DNA of 18,984 nt, taken from positions 1 through 18,984 of the forward strand of contig WTXG01000487.1 in NCBI GenBank assembly GCA_022496185.1, written 5' to 3'. Of the stretch, positions 1 through 9,225 are shown one piece after another. Source of the stretch: Multifurca ochricompacta (taxonomy: Eukaryota > Basidiomycota > Agaricomycetes > Russulales > Russulaceae). A model generated the notes under the pieces. That model made no database searches and was not told the DNA's origin. It worked only from the letters and a program-made list of their open reading frames with translations. How positions within the stretch are numbered: position 1 is the stretch's first letter; every line of letters begins with the position of its first letter. A program made the position numbers and the translations under genes.

Positions 1-1330
1 CGTGAAATAAACCTATTTCATCCGTATGGACCCACTAATGGCTCTATCCTTTTGATTCCCCTGCCTGTCATTGATATGGGCGGCCGCACGAATGACGTTC
101 TGAACATCCATTGGGATCGGCGGCGCCGATCCCCTTGGCGATTATCTTCACAGGAATGATTTACCGTCAAATAATGGAAACTTCTCATTGTCTATCGTAC
201 GTGTGCTGGCACAACTCCTAGAAACATGTAATGGACAACCGCGGTGATTTCAGGCTCTTTCGTACAGTTGACTTCGAGAAGCATGACAACTCTCCTCAGC
301 GCATTCACTTAGCTTGCCTTCATCCTCCTAGGATCCAATAACCTGCATGCTCTGTTAATCAGGTGAGAGAAAGAAGCGAGGAGATTCGATTGCCACTCCC
401 ACTAGCGGCCTCTAATGAACGCTACGTTGCGAATGATCGTGGTTATCCGTACGCAAATGGCTGTTCCGGATAGCAGCCCCCAAGGCGCTTCCCATGCTTG
501 GGGATGGCAACGAGCCTGATTCTCCACGTTATTTTCCGACAAAAAGATATAGTTTCATAACCACAACCCCCGTCTTATCACCGCCCTCCATCAGAGGGAT
601 AACCCTTTTCTTAAATACGGATTAGCGACTTTTTGCCATCAAAATCAGAGCACTAGCGAGATCATTCCTCCAACCTATTGCTCACGGTGCGGCGAACCCG
701 TCTTGTATTTGACCTAGTCAAGACACCGCGAGATGGTATGATACAAAGAAAAACTCCTTGGTCAATCTGATTTGGTCTAGAGACCGCGTATCGTCCAGAG
801 TGGCTACGGTAGCAGTTGCGTTACTGTACATGTACTATGTGACGCAACGCTGGCGCTACTTGACGGGACTGGGACATATCATCGTCTCCACCTCAACCCG
901 CTGAGACGATACTCTGGTGGAATCGTGCCTGAGTTACAGTGGAACCGAGTCGCATTGTTGCTTTGATTGACATCTCGTGAGCATGCTCGGGTTCTCCCTG
1001 TCCTTTAGCTACAACAGAGTATACTCAATGGTGATAGAGCGTCCTCAAAGTATTGTACGTGTGAACACAGTACTCAAATGTTCTTGGCGGAGGGTATCAC
1101 CAATTCTCATGTACGGTGTAGAAGATTGAAGGGGTTACACAATGTGCTATCCAACCGTTGCCAACTTATGTTCCCGTGTTATCTTTGTAAAGATAAAAGA
1201 AAAGACGTCAGATACGGTCACGTCACGGGAATCTTGTACGCCTAGATCACATGACATCACCACTAAGCCCACCCGTGGTTCACACAAAATGGAAATTTTC
1301 AAAGACTTGTTGAAAAGTGGACCATTAAAG
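1..1330. other. Intergenic, no gene supported
   Basis: No long or convincing coding frame and no recognisable RNA gene was found here. The only structure seen is a set of inverted repeats: a perfect 9-bp hairpin at 113-133, an imperfect long hairpin around 809-859 with a GTACATGTAC palindrome at 826-835 in its loop, and an 8-bp stem (881-888 with 903-910). The last part should hold the upstream promoter of the U6 gene, but I see no clear TATA box at the expected distance. Confidence 0.5.
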
Positions 1331-1333
1331 ATT

Positions 1334-1357
1334 GCTCCCTTCGGGGATGCATACGAA

Positions 1358-1388
<31 letters not shown>

Positions 1389-1454
1389 GGCCCCTGCACA
1401 AGGATGACACGCTGTTTCAGAGTGGTAGACCTACGGGTCTCAATATTTATTTTT
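1334..1454 (+). ncRNA. U6: U6 spliceosomal snRNA
   Basis: This is the catalytic snRNA of the major spliceosome, recognised from its near-invariant core. A 5' stem-loop with a TTCG loop (about 1334-1350) is followed by ATTGGAACGATACAGAGA. The ACAGAGA box is at 1372-1378, the AGC triad at 1384-1386, and the internal stem-loop region GGCCCCTGCACAAGGATGAC at about 1389-1408. The core is uninterrupted, so there is no intron at the catalytic site as reported in some yeasts. TTGGAAC (1362-1368) can pair over 7 bp, with G-U pairs, with GTTTCAG (1414-1420), giving a telestem. A 5-bp hairpin with a TACG loop follows at 1427-1440. T-runs at 1450-1454, 1456-1459 and 1463-1470 fit RNA polymerase III termination. 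The exact 5' and 3' ends are inferred. No B box was found close by. Confidence 0.93.
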
Positions 1455-1470
1455 ATTTTCACTTTTTTTT
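1450..1470 (+). terminator. Pol III T-run terminator of U6
   Basis: T5 (1450-1454), T4 (1456-1459) and T8 (1463-1470) follow the U6 core and its 3' hairpin. Runs of four or more T on the coding strand stop RNA polymerase III. The first run is probably the main stop and the T8 a backup. Confidence 0.7.
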
Positions 1471-2331
1471 ATACTAGCATACCGACCATATCATTATTTA
1501 ATTACCCTCACCACAGCTGAGATCCGTTTAACGAATTGCGTGCGTGGGTGTGTGCGTGTTCCACATGTCGGGGGCGGTGGTGGCATGCGTTCATCGGGCC
1601 GGGTGTGGGCGATTTTTGATTCATACACAGCAGCTCTCAAAGCCACGCGCATCACCTCGCTCCTAGCAAGAAAAGACTCGGTTTTGATAAATGTGCTTCT
1701 AATTTTGAGTTGTTTTCTGTATGTGCAACTTAAGAGAGCAGGTGTTTCTCTTTCTCTTTCTCTAGAAATGAGTGGTAGCCAGCCAGGTAGCCAGCCAGCC
1801 AGGCACTGCCCACACATCGCTTGGACCCAAGGGGCAACGCTTTGACACGGCGAAAATAAATGAAAAGGAAGAACGAAGAGGCTAACTTTTCACCTCGGTT
1901 GTGGGAGTTCTAGACTCTTTCTCTTTCTTTCTCTCCTTTCTCTCTTCTTTCACTTTAACAAAGACCTATTTAATATGTACTATTTCGATAAACTGTACAA
2001 TGACACTGCGGAGTTTTCTCGGAATTCGAGCGTGAAAAAAGGACTCTTTGTCTCGGTTAATGATACAGACACCTGAAGAACACGAGGCGATTATCACCTT
2101 GCCACAGCCGGCGGGTCAAAGCGTACATCTTTCCTATACAGGACTAGATGGATAGCCATTGTCATCATATTCAAAGTGTCGCCTTGTGGGGTGTGCGTGT
2201 GTGGGGGGGGGGGGGTGGCGAAGGGGGCCAAAAAGCTGTGTGAGGTCGTATCTCAGTTATATCATGCTGTTGACGGACACAAGCTAAACTCACAAGCGAG
2301 GCCTTACTTTCGCAAGCGCTGGGCATCCGTC
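1471..2331. other. Intergenic, low-complexity tracts only
   Basis: No supported gene. The stretch contains GCCAGCC-type short repeats near 1777-1802, CT-rich runs around 1745-1765 and 1915-1955, and a GT-rich stretch ending in a G13 run at 2203-2215. The short open frames here have no protein-like features. Confidence 0.5.
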
Positions 2332-2339
2332 ATAAAAGG
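2332..2339 (+). promoter_or_regulatory. TATA-like element of the zinc-finger gene
   Basis: ATAAAAGG lies about 107 bp before the chosen ATG at 2446. It is followed by a pyrimidine-rich stretch (about 2353-2380) typical of fungal core promoters and 5' leaders. Assignment rests on position and consensus only. Confidence 0.4.
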
Positions 2340-2445
2340 GAGAGTAGAGCCGTTCCTCCCTCCGCTTTTCTCTCCACCACACCACAAAATTTCTTAACCA
2401 ACCTTTGCATTGCACTTGCATACCGCAACATCCATCACATCACCC

Positions 2446-4197
2446 ATGAATTACATCCACACTATTGATGACTTTCTGGCCGCAGAGTACTGGCCAGAAT
2501 TTTCACTCGAGCAAGGAGGGGACAAGTGGTCCAACCCGTCCCAGTCTGAGGGGATCAGCTTCAGCGAGTATTTCCAGGGTCCCGTATGCGCATATTTCTT
2601 TGATCTGTGAGAGGTCATTCACGTTTCTGCACCACAGGACATCCTTTGGGACCCGACGGCCGCAATGAACCCTAGCACCGGCGTAGACGTCAACACCTAC
2701 GCAGCAGGCACGCCGGCCCCTACTTCACAGAGCGGGGACATCACCCTATTCTCTACCGAGTTCGACGCCCTACACCCGGTGAGCACAAAACCCATTTTTC
2801 AATCGCCTCGCGAATGTCTACTCACTTTCAAACACGCAGGACTTGGTCCCTTGGCTTGTGTCAGCGACACGTATGTCTCAGCGTGATTCCTTCGCCCGCT
2901 GTCTTTCATGTTCATCCGGGTACGAAACAGCCCTCACGGACACAAGCACGATCACACTACCGCAGAGCGACGCGCGAGGGGGAGGGGTCATCCCGTCAGC
3001 CACGAACGTCTCTACGACATACGATGTGAGTGCAAATGGCACAGATTCAAAGACTCCTAGCTCACATTGACACCTCGCAGATTCCCGCGCTGTTAAGCTC
3101 GTCCCAGGGCGAGTTGGCCTGGCTCCTTGAGCCAGGTGAATTTACGAGCGGCTCCCCCTCCCACCTCTCCAGCGACGGGAGCATCTGGGAACCAGTCGCA
3201 CCAGGTCGTGGTGTCGCTTTGCTCAATGATGCTGGCCTCTTGGAAATTCAGTCGTAAGTGTCACTCTTCTCTGCCTTTTTGCTTGCCAGAATCAGGCATT
3301 CGTTTTTGCTGACAATTGGCACGCAGGTTCCCAGTTAGGTGCGGTAAACGCCGGCGTGCCGATAACGACGACGGCCGAGAAGCCGATTGCTATGAATCGC
3401 GGCCCCAGAAGAGGGGCAAGGGCGGGACAACCGCCCTCGGGGTCTTGGAAGCAGCAGGGTCCACAAGCAGGGCCCGTCACAAGCCTGCAACCAGGGCCTC
3501 GAAAGGAATCAACAGTATATCCAAGGTGGTGGCGCGTGGAGCGGAGAGGCTCGCGGCCTCGAACACACAGGGACTTTACCACCAATTCCTGACGGGACCA
3601 AGTGTCCAACAGAAGTTGGCGGGGACCGCTGTGTGGGGGAAGCTGCCCCGGGTCGAGGGGAGAGTGCAGAGAGAGGTGATGCAGGAACAGGCTGAGGACG
3701 AGGACGGCAACCAGGAGCGGACGGTGGGCGATCACTTCTTGATCCCGAAGCGATTGAAGGACAGGCACAGGGCGCTGCTGGTAGCCATGGAGGCGGATTG
3801 GGACAGCCGAACTATCAGAGAGCTCAAGTGTCGGTTGTGCCCACGCGCCGGGTTCGCCACCTGGGAGGAATTCAAGCGTCACTGCGACACCATGGAGGCC
3901 CACCCCCTACACATTCTTTTCTGCGACCACTGCGGAGACTTCTTCGCACGATCCGACTCTCTCAGGCGACACAAGAAGAACAGGCCGACTGAATGTGTCA
4001 AAGTGATGCCAGACATGGCCAGGGTCAAGCGCGCAGAGACTACACGACTCCACGACGAGTTCAAAGCGCGACTAGAGAGCTGCCTGAGGACCGGGGAGGA
4101 GATGGGGAAGCCATTCGGTATGATCATCAAGGAGCGGTTTCCGGGGTCGTCAAAGAAGGGATGCAGGGAGCAAGAGAGCCGAGCCAAGTCACGCTAA
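2446..4197 (+). CDS. C2H2/C2HC zinc-finger protein, 502 aa, five exons
   Basis: Exons are 2446-2583, 2638-2778, 2840-3025, 3081-3253 and 3327-4197. Introns of 54, 61, 55 and 73 bp begin GTATGC, GTGAGC, GTGAGT and GTAAGT, and the frame is kept throughout. The N-terminal 210 residues are acidic and Ser/Thr/Pro-rich without a recognisable domain. A basic KRRR segment follows at about residue 220, a possible nuclear signal. The C-terminal third carries two linked fingers: C381, C384, H398, H405, then C412, C415, H428 and C436. The second is therefore C2HC, with the motif CDHCGDFFARSD. Such finger pairs occur in basidiomycete proteins of unknown role, and nuclear nucleic-acid binding is inferred. 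The ATG at 2446 is the first in frame after the TATA-like site. A decayed partial copy lies at 6560-7192. Confidence 0.82.
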
Positions 4198-5207
4198 AGC
4201 TCTCGGGTTGGAATCGCGAACGACTAGGGACTAGAAGTTAGTTTTATCACCTTTCTATGTTTTTCCTTCCTTTTCTTTTTTCTTTTTTTTTCTTCTCTAC
4301 GTTCGCCGGCCCTACTATGACACATGTGTTTGCAGTGCGAGTGCCATGGATGGTCTTCTTTTTCGCTTTCGCTTTGTCTCAGTTTCGAGTATTTGTTCTA
4401 CCTTTGTCTTGGTTTGGCTTTCATTTCTCTAACTGTGTATGCATATATATATATTGTGAGAGATTCTAAATTGGATTTGAACGAGTGTCCTGAATTACGC
4501 ACCGTGTGTCTCCCATGTGCCCGCAATCAGATTGTCTAAATCGCCTACATGCATCGAAGGTCGAAGTTGAGGTCGGCAAGACGTTTTAGAGGCGAGTTAG
4601 ACCCGACGCGAACGCTTAAAGGAGTGCAGGGGACATGGAAGTATCTAGGCAAAAGGAAAAAATCTATCAGATGTGAACGGATATAGGCAAGGACAATCGA
4701 TTACGATCGATAAGATACAACCTTTCCTAATAACGCATGCCTCACTGCCACGATGAATGTAACGGTTTAACAATCCGTACCGGAACAATACCAAACTTTC
4801 TTCCACACGCGGTATGCGGGACGGTGGGGGTGGGATGGTGTCAATACGCATACACTAAAGATATTGACTTGGTCCCCCTTGATCATGACCATGCTGCACG
4901 ACTTGCTGCTGCTGCACTGTACACTGTACGACACCGACACAAGCACGCACTACACCTGTCACTAGCCGGATCAAACCTTGACACCGTATTCCAATATTAA
5001 ACAAAGATGATAGATCCTGCTCCAGCGAGATTTGGAACCCACGCATTGGTCCATTGGTTGGTTGGAGCGAGTGGGAGTGATGGATGAAAGGGGATGGGAG
5101 AGGAGAGAAAGAGAAAGGGAACAACGTGGGATCGATTAGGGAGAAGAGAATTAGCAGTTATGTCACACTTTAACTTAGCACCTTCATGCGCATACGCATT
5201 CCTGCTC

Positions 5208-5220
5208 TTTTCTTTTCTTT

Positions 5221-5252
<32 letters not shown>

Positions 5253-5262
5253 GATCTTTCTT
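5208..5262 (+). repeat. (CTTT)n pyrimidine microsatellite
   Basis: Repeated TTTTC then TTTC units run almost without interruption from about 5208 to 5252, followed by a degenerate tail. This is an ordinary polypyrimidine microsatellite in an intergenic region. Confidence 0.8.
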
Positions 5263-6004
5263 TTTATTTGCGATAACACGACAGGCTACCAACAAGATGA
5301 TTTACTTTATGAATCACAAAATGCTTCTTCTTGTTCTTGACTTGTGACTGACATAACACTGGTTGCTCTCGGCTGACGCCCACGCATTGTACATGTGCGC
5401 GCGTTCTTTTTCGCTTCCCTTGTTTTTTCTGGTATCTAGCGGAGATGGAAACCCCGAAAACAACCCTCTACCCTGCTCCCGTTCATGATTTTCGTTCCGC
5501 ACATGAAATCCCATGAGTCAATTATCTCCTCTCTTTACATTGGGGTTAGCGCAAGGTTCTGGTTCTACTTGGAAGTGACCCCCTATGCCGGGCGAACCTT
5601 CGAAACTCGGAAGTGTGCGACGAAGCGGGCTTGGATGCGGCACGCTCGCAGAATATCTGAAATTACTCCCTTCGCCGCGGTGGAACCAACTTCATGTTCC
5701 GAAGTATAAGGCAACCCCCCTGCTGAAAATACACATTTTCTCCGCCGAACTCCGCCGAACAAGGGGTAGAAACACCTCAGCAAGAAGTCCCGACCATCGT
5801 TTGTTAACAACCATTACCCAGAGTGTCCCAACAACCCTCCTCGGAGTCCACAATGTCGCATCGCTGGGCAGGGGTAGTGGGTGGAGTTACTACTGCTTCA
5901 TTGATGATGCTTTCATCAACCATCTCTGGCCGTATCACAAACCGAAAAGGAATGCAAATGCGCCGTAGACGGAAATCGAGGAGACTGTACAATGTCCAGA
6001 CGGC

Positions 6005-6024
6005 GGGGGGGGGGGGGGGGGGGG
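6005..6024 (+). repeat. G20 homopolymer
   Basis: Twenty consecutive G residues lie in non-coding sequence. Such a tract could form G-quadruplex structures and is prone to length error during sequencing, so its exact length is uncertain. Confidence 0.85.
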
Positions 6025-6559
6025 CTGAGTTGCTTTCTGCTTTACAACTTGAACGAGGAGTCTATATCTAAGGGGCATACATGCTTGAGCTCCTTCATGG
6101 CATGCGAAACAGACAGAGTGATGATCTGGAAGGGTGTCAACAATTGTAGTAGGGACCACGGGGTTTTCGCCACGAGGGGGTATTCGTGGGTTTGATTTCA
6201 ACGGTCTCGTAGGGCTGGGGTGTGTGCGTCAATGTGCGTGCAAGATTGGACGAGGAGAAAGCAGTGCGTGTTGGACAGTGACAGAAAGAACGAGGCGTTA
6301 GAAAGAGACAACCCATCGCCCGATGCTTACCGTATCATTACAAATCAGTTCTCAGATCAACCTGTAGTCGTATTCTTATTACGAATATCGGGTTCCAACA
6401 GTTGTCCAAAGGGTGCTAAGGCGGAACAAATCACAACTATTACTCAGACAGCGCGCCGCCACTCGAGGAACAACCCCAGGAAGGGACCATGCCCATTCGC
6501 CTTTCTACGCCACAGTGCATACATTGCCACCCAATGCCCACATTTCCGATCACGCCTAA

Positions 6560-7192
6560 ATGGCAACGTCGACTCACCAATATCAATCCTATCATCACGC
6601 TGGCAGCGACAACATCAAGGTGCTCATCCACGATATTGACTACGTGCACCTGGCGAGCGCAGAAACATTCAATCGCCGACTGCAAAATGCCGTATCTACT
6701 TACTTTATTGCGCCGCTAAATTTAGTTCCTTGATTGATACAAACTCCCCGCAAGAGTAAGAGAAGGATAATTGCGGTGGGGACATGGAGGCAGCATGGTT
6801 CACAAGTAGAGCCTGTCTCAAGCGCGTAACTAAGCCTGAGCAAGGAAATGACCAATCCTTAGCGGCGGGACACGGAGTGGGGACTCATGGTGTCTCACGC
6901 TTGGGAGCTTATATCACACCTTGCTAGGGCCCAGTTTACGGCAGGAGTGAATGGGAACTACTGTGTGGGGAGGGCTGTCTTGGAATAGAGGGGAAGAACG
7001 CAGGAAGAGGAGCACAGTACCACGTAGACAGCGTAGTACAGCCGGAGGTGGAGAAGGCGTACAGTACAGAGAACAACAAGGATAACAAACCGATAGTGTC
7101 GAGCTCAAATGACGCCAGACAAGGAGAAAATTAAGAGTATAGAGACCAAGTTGCGAGCACGAATGCGGGAGGGAAGCTGGGCAGAGATCATA
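6560..7192 (+). pseudogene. Decayed partial copy of the zinc-finger gene
   Basis: From about 6731 the sequence aligns colinearly with exon 5 of the gene at 2446-4197. From 6785 it matches 3446 onward at 46 of 63 positions, counted by hand. From 6927 it matches 3594 onward: the intact gene reads GPSVQQKLAGTAVWG, and here it reads GPSLRQE, a TGA stop, then MGTTVWGG. From 7111 it matches 4005 onward (intact MPDMARVKRAET, here TPDKEKIKSIET). Between the last two blocks the copy is about 230 bp shorter, and no zinc-finger codons are visible. Stops and frame changes break it. A 57-codon open frame at 6560-6733, containing LIHDIDYVHLASAETFN, weakly resembles the exon 1 product (YIHTIDDFLAAEYW). It may be the old first exon, with exons 2-4 lost. 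That part is tentative. Confidence 0.72.
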
Positions 7193-7394
7193 TATATATA
7201 TCTATGGTGTATGGTGTATAATAAATGGGCGCGTCACACATACAAACAAACACAAATACATAGCCAAGTCAGTTGTGCAGTTCACATCAGTTCATTTCAT
7301 GCACCTAGTTGCCAATTAATCTCCACATGCCCGTCACGCCCATCCCCATCCGCAGCCCGTTTCAGTTTAAACCTTGATTGAGAGAGCTTCGAGG
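7193..7394. other. Short spacer between the two gene remnants
   Basis: About 200 bp with an (AT)n stretch at its left edge, and no recognisable similarity to either neighbouring gene family. It may contain further eroded sequence that cannot be aligned by eye. Confidence 0.4.
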
Positions 7395-7575
7395 GCAGAC
7401 AAGCACCTATAGTTTCTCGACCTTCCAGGCAACGTCACGGATTACTTTTGGGGGTGAACTGGATATGAGCAAAAAGAAGCCGAGGTGTGGGCAGTTCCCG
7501 AAGACTCACGCTGCGGGATTGCTTGAGACATTAATAGGACTTGCAGTTTGCTAAGAGACGCGGATGACTCACTTT
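7395..7575 (+). pseudogene. Decayed partial copy of the glyoxalase-like gene (last exon)
   Basis: The stretch beginning near 7400 matches the last exon of the intact gene from 9008 onward at about 28 of 38 positions. In one frame it reads FLDLPGNVT, against WLLDLPGNIT in the intact protein. Further on, GTGAACTGGATATGAG (from 7454) matches GTGAACCGGACATGAG at 14 of 16 positions, and GCGGGATTGCTTGAGA (from 7513) matches GCGGGACTATTTGAGA. Frames differ between these blocks and stops intervene, so it cannot encode the protein. The polythreonine tract of the intact gene is absent. Only C-terminal sequence is recognisable, and it lies in the same orientation as the intact gene, starting some 390 bp downstream. 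Confidence 0.7.
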
Positions 7576-7964
7576 GACCTGTCCGCATATGATTTGAAGT
7601 CTTGAACAAACTTGTGTTGCCTCGTCGTGGCGCCCTCATCGAGGTTCCCCAATAGCATCGTCAGACGATTCCGACGCTAGGTGTATGACCACAGTGCGAA
7701 AGTACGAGTACATAAGAACTTGAGATTTTGATTTTTGCAATTCATCATATGCCAGGCGCCATGCACTACGCCTTTAATGGGCTGGGCCACCGACATGCAA
7801 GCCAAGCGCGGGCTTCAACTGGATAACGTAACAGATAATGTTTCCCACACACAGAGCTCACATTTGTCCGATGTCCAATCCCAAATCCCACTCGCTCTCA
7901 TGAGATAGCGAATGCTATCAAATCGTGAAGTATAGGATAAATTCTGTTGATAAATTTCGAAGCA
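7576..7964. other. Upstream region of the glyoxalase-like gene
   Basis: No gene is seen. The stretch should contain the promoter and 5' leader of the gene starting at 7965. A short hairpin (GATAGC, loop GAAT, GCTATC) lies at 7904-7919. No convincing TATA box was identified. Confidence 0.4.
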
Positions 7965-9225
7965 ATGCCATCGACAAGGGCACTAGATCATATCGTGCAT
8001 CTCACCCCACCGGAAACGATTCATGACACTGCTCAACAATTTCGCCAACTGGGCTTCTAGTCAGTAAATATGCTGACCTTTCAGACCCGTATTCATCCAC
8101 TTATGACCGAAACTTTGCCGAAACACATCAATCAGTGTTATCGCTGGAGGCACCCATGCCGATGGCCTGACAGCCAACTCGCTTATCGTGAGCCTTACCC
8201 TCCTTTCGTGTCCCGTACCGGCGCTCTAATCCGGGAAAGCTTTAGATCTTTCCCGATGGCCCATACCTAGAACTGATCTCATTCACACACCCCGAATCGC
8301 ACTACCCGCCCTCCAGCCCATTCCACGATGCGCGCCGCAGCCACCCATGGGCCAACAAGGGATTCGGCTGGGTCGCCTACTCTTTCCTCGGCGCGCCGCA
8401 TGCCACGCCCACCCTCTCCGCAATTCTCAATGGGCGCTTACAGGAAGTAGGCAGCGGCACGCGCTACGCACCTGAGGTCGCCGGCGGCCGTAGGCGTCCG
8501 GACGGTGTCGAGCTCAAGTGGGAGATTACGGCGCCTGCGCGTTGGGCCGAGAAGGAGGGCGGTACTCGCTTGCCGTTCTTCTGCGGTGATGTGACGCCGC
8601 GTGAGTTACGGGTACGTACATTCCCTCCCTCTTGGATTTTAGTATAACAGGGCTCTCTCTGGTGAGCCCCACACCTCTGTGGATGTTGCTGTTGCTGTTG
8701 CTATAAAAGCCGACGAGCCCCCCTAAACACTCCCCGCGCTTTTTTTGCGGCAACAACTGGCAGCTGACCTCTATTTGCTTTTCTGCACCTGCCTTATCCC
8801 TCTTCCTCTGGCAGGTGCCGACAAGACCAAGATCGATCACGGTACATCCGAACGGTGCGCAGGGAATAGCGTTTCTCTGCGTACTCGCACCGTCTAGCAC
8901 ATTCGAAGCTATCTCTGCCGAACTCATAGCTATCGTTGGGGAGGCCCCGATTGTGAAGAAGTATTCGGCGATGACGACAACGACGACAACGACGACAACG
9001 ACGAGCGAGCATGTTTGGCTACTCGATCTTCCGGGAAACATCACGCCCAAACGTCATCCGCAGCTCGTGTTGCGTGAACCGGACATGAGGGATGAGGTCG
9101 AGGCGCATTTTGTGGAAACTCATGGTGCGGGACTATTTGAGATTGGCGTGCGTGTAGACGAGAGTGGTGGGAAACGAGGCTCGTCGGAGACACCATTTGG
9201 AAGGGTGGTTTGGGTACCCGTGTAA
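7965..9225 (+). CDS. Glyoxalase-like domain protein (Glyoxalase_3 family), 307 aa, four exons
   Basis: Exons are 7965-8059, 8136-8187, 8246-8611 and 8815-9225, and all joins keep frame. The introns are 76, 58 and 203 bp. The protein opens with ALDHIVHLTPP, followed by GGTHADGLTANSLI across intron 2 and FPDGPYLELISF. It then has HPWANKGFGW and GVELKWEITAP, a signature order for the fungal Glyoxalase_3 (VOC-fold) family. H9 and E58 sit where VOC enzymes place metal ligands, but this assignment is by position only. No substrate is established for these proteins, so methylglyoxal activity should not be assumed. There is no signal peptide, so it is probably cytosolic. T225-T234 is a pure threonine run encoded by an ACG/ACA repeat, an insertion before the final SEHVWLLDLPGN block. 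A decayed partial copy lies upstream at 7395-7575. Confidence 0.85.
8974..9003 (+). repeat. ACG/ACA trinucleotide repeat encoding Thr10
   Basis: Ten consecutive threonine codons (ACG and ACA only) lie inside the last exon of the glyoxalase-like gene. It is an in-frame coding microsatellite, and changes in copy number would not shift the frame. Confidence 0.9.

Larger units (their letters stand above)
4198..6559. other. Long non-coding interval with simple repeats
   Basis: No gene is supported. The 3' flank of the zinc-finger gene is T-rich (4257-4290). An (AT)n tract lies near 4443-4454. A pyrimidine (CTTT)n microsatellite lies at about 5208-5262. CTCCGCCGAA is repeated twice in tandem around 5740-5760. 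A G20 run is at 6005-6024. An 82-codon open frame ending at 6071 contains that G run as polyglycine and is not credible as a gene. Confidence 0.5.

Noticed and set aside
1147..1410. Open frames on both strands over the U6 gene
   Set aside because: They are accidental frames across a clearly recognisable snRNA gene.
3254..3289. Earlier acceptor TTGCCAG for the last zinc-finger intron
   Set aside because: It puts exon 5 out of frame. The acceptor at 3326 restores the frame leading into the zinc fingers.
3292..3903. 203-codon open frame on the minus strand
   Set aside because: It lies antisense to the zinc-finger exon, whose frame, motifs and splice joins are convincing. The antisense frame has no recognisable domain and is a by-product of GC-rich codon use.
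8060..8083. Alternative 24-bp intron ending at TTTCAG in the glyoxalase-like gene
   Set aside because: Too short for splicing, and the frame after it does not give the conserved GGTHADG block, which the 76-bp intron does.
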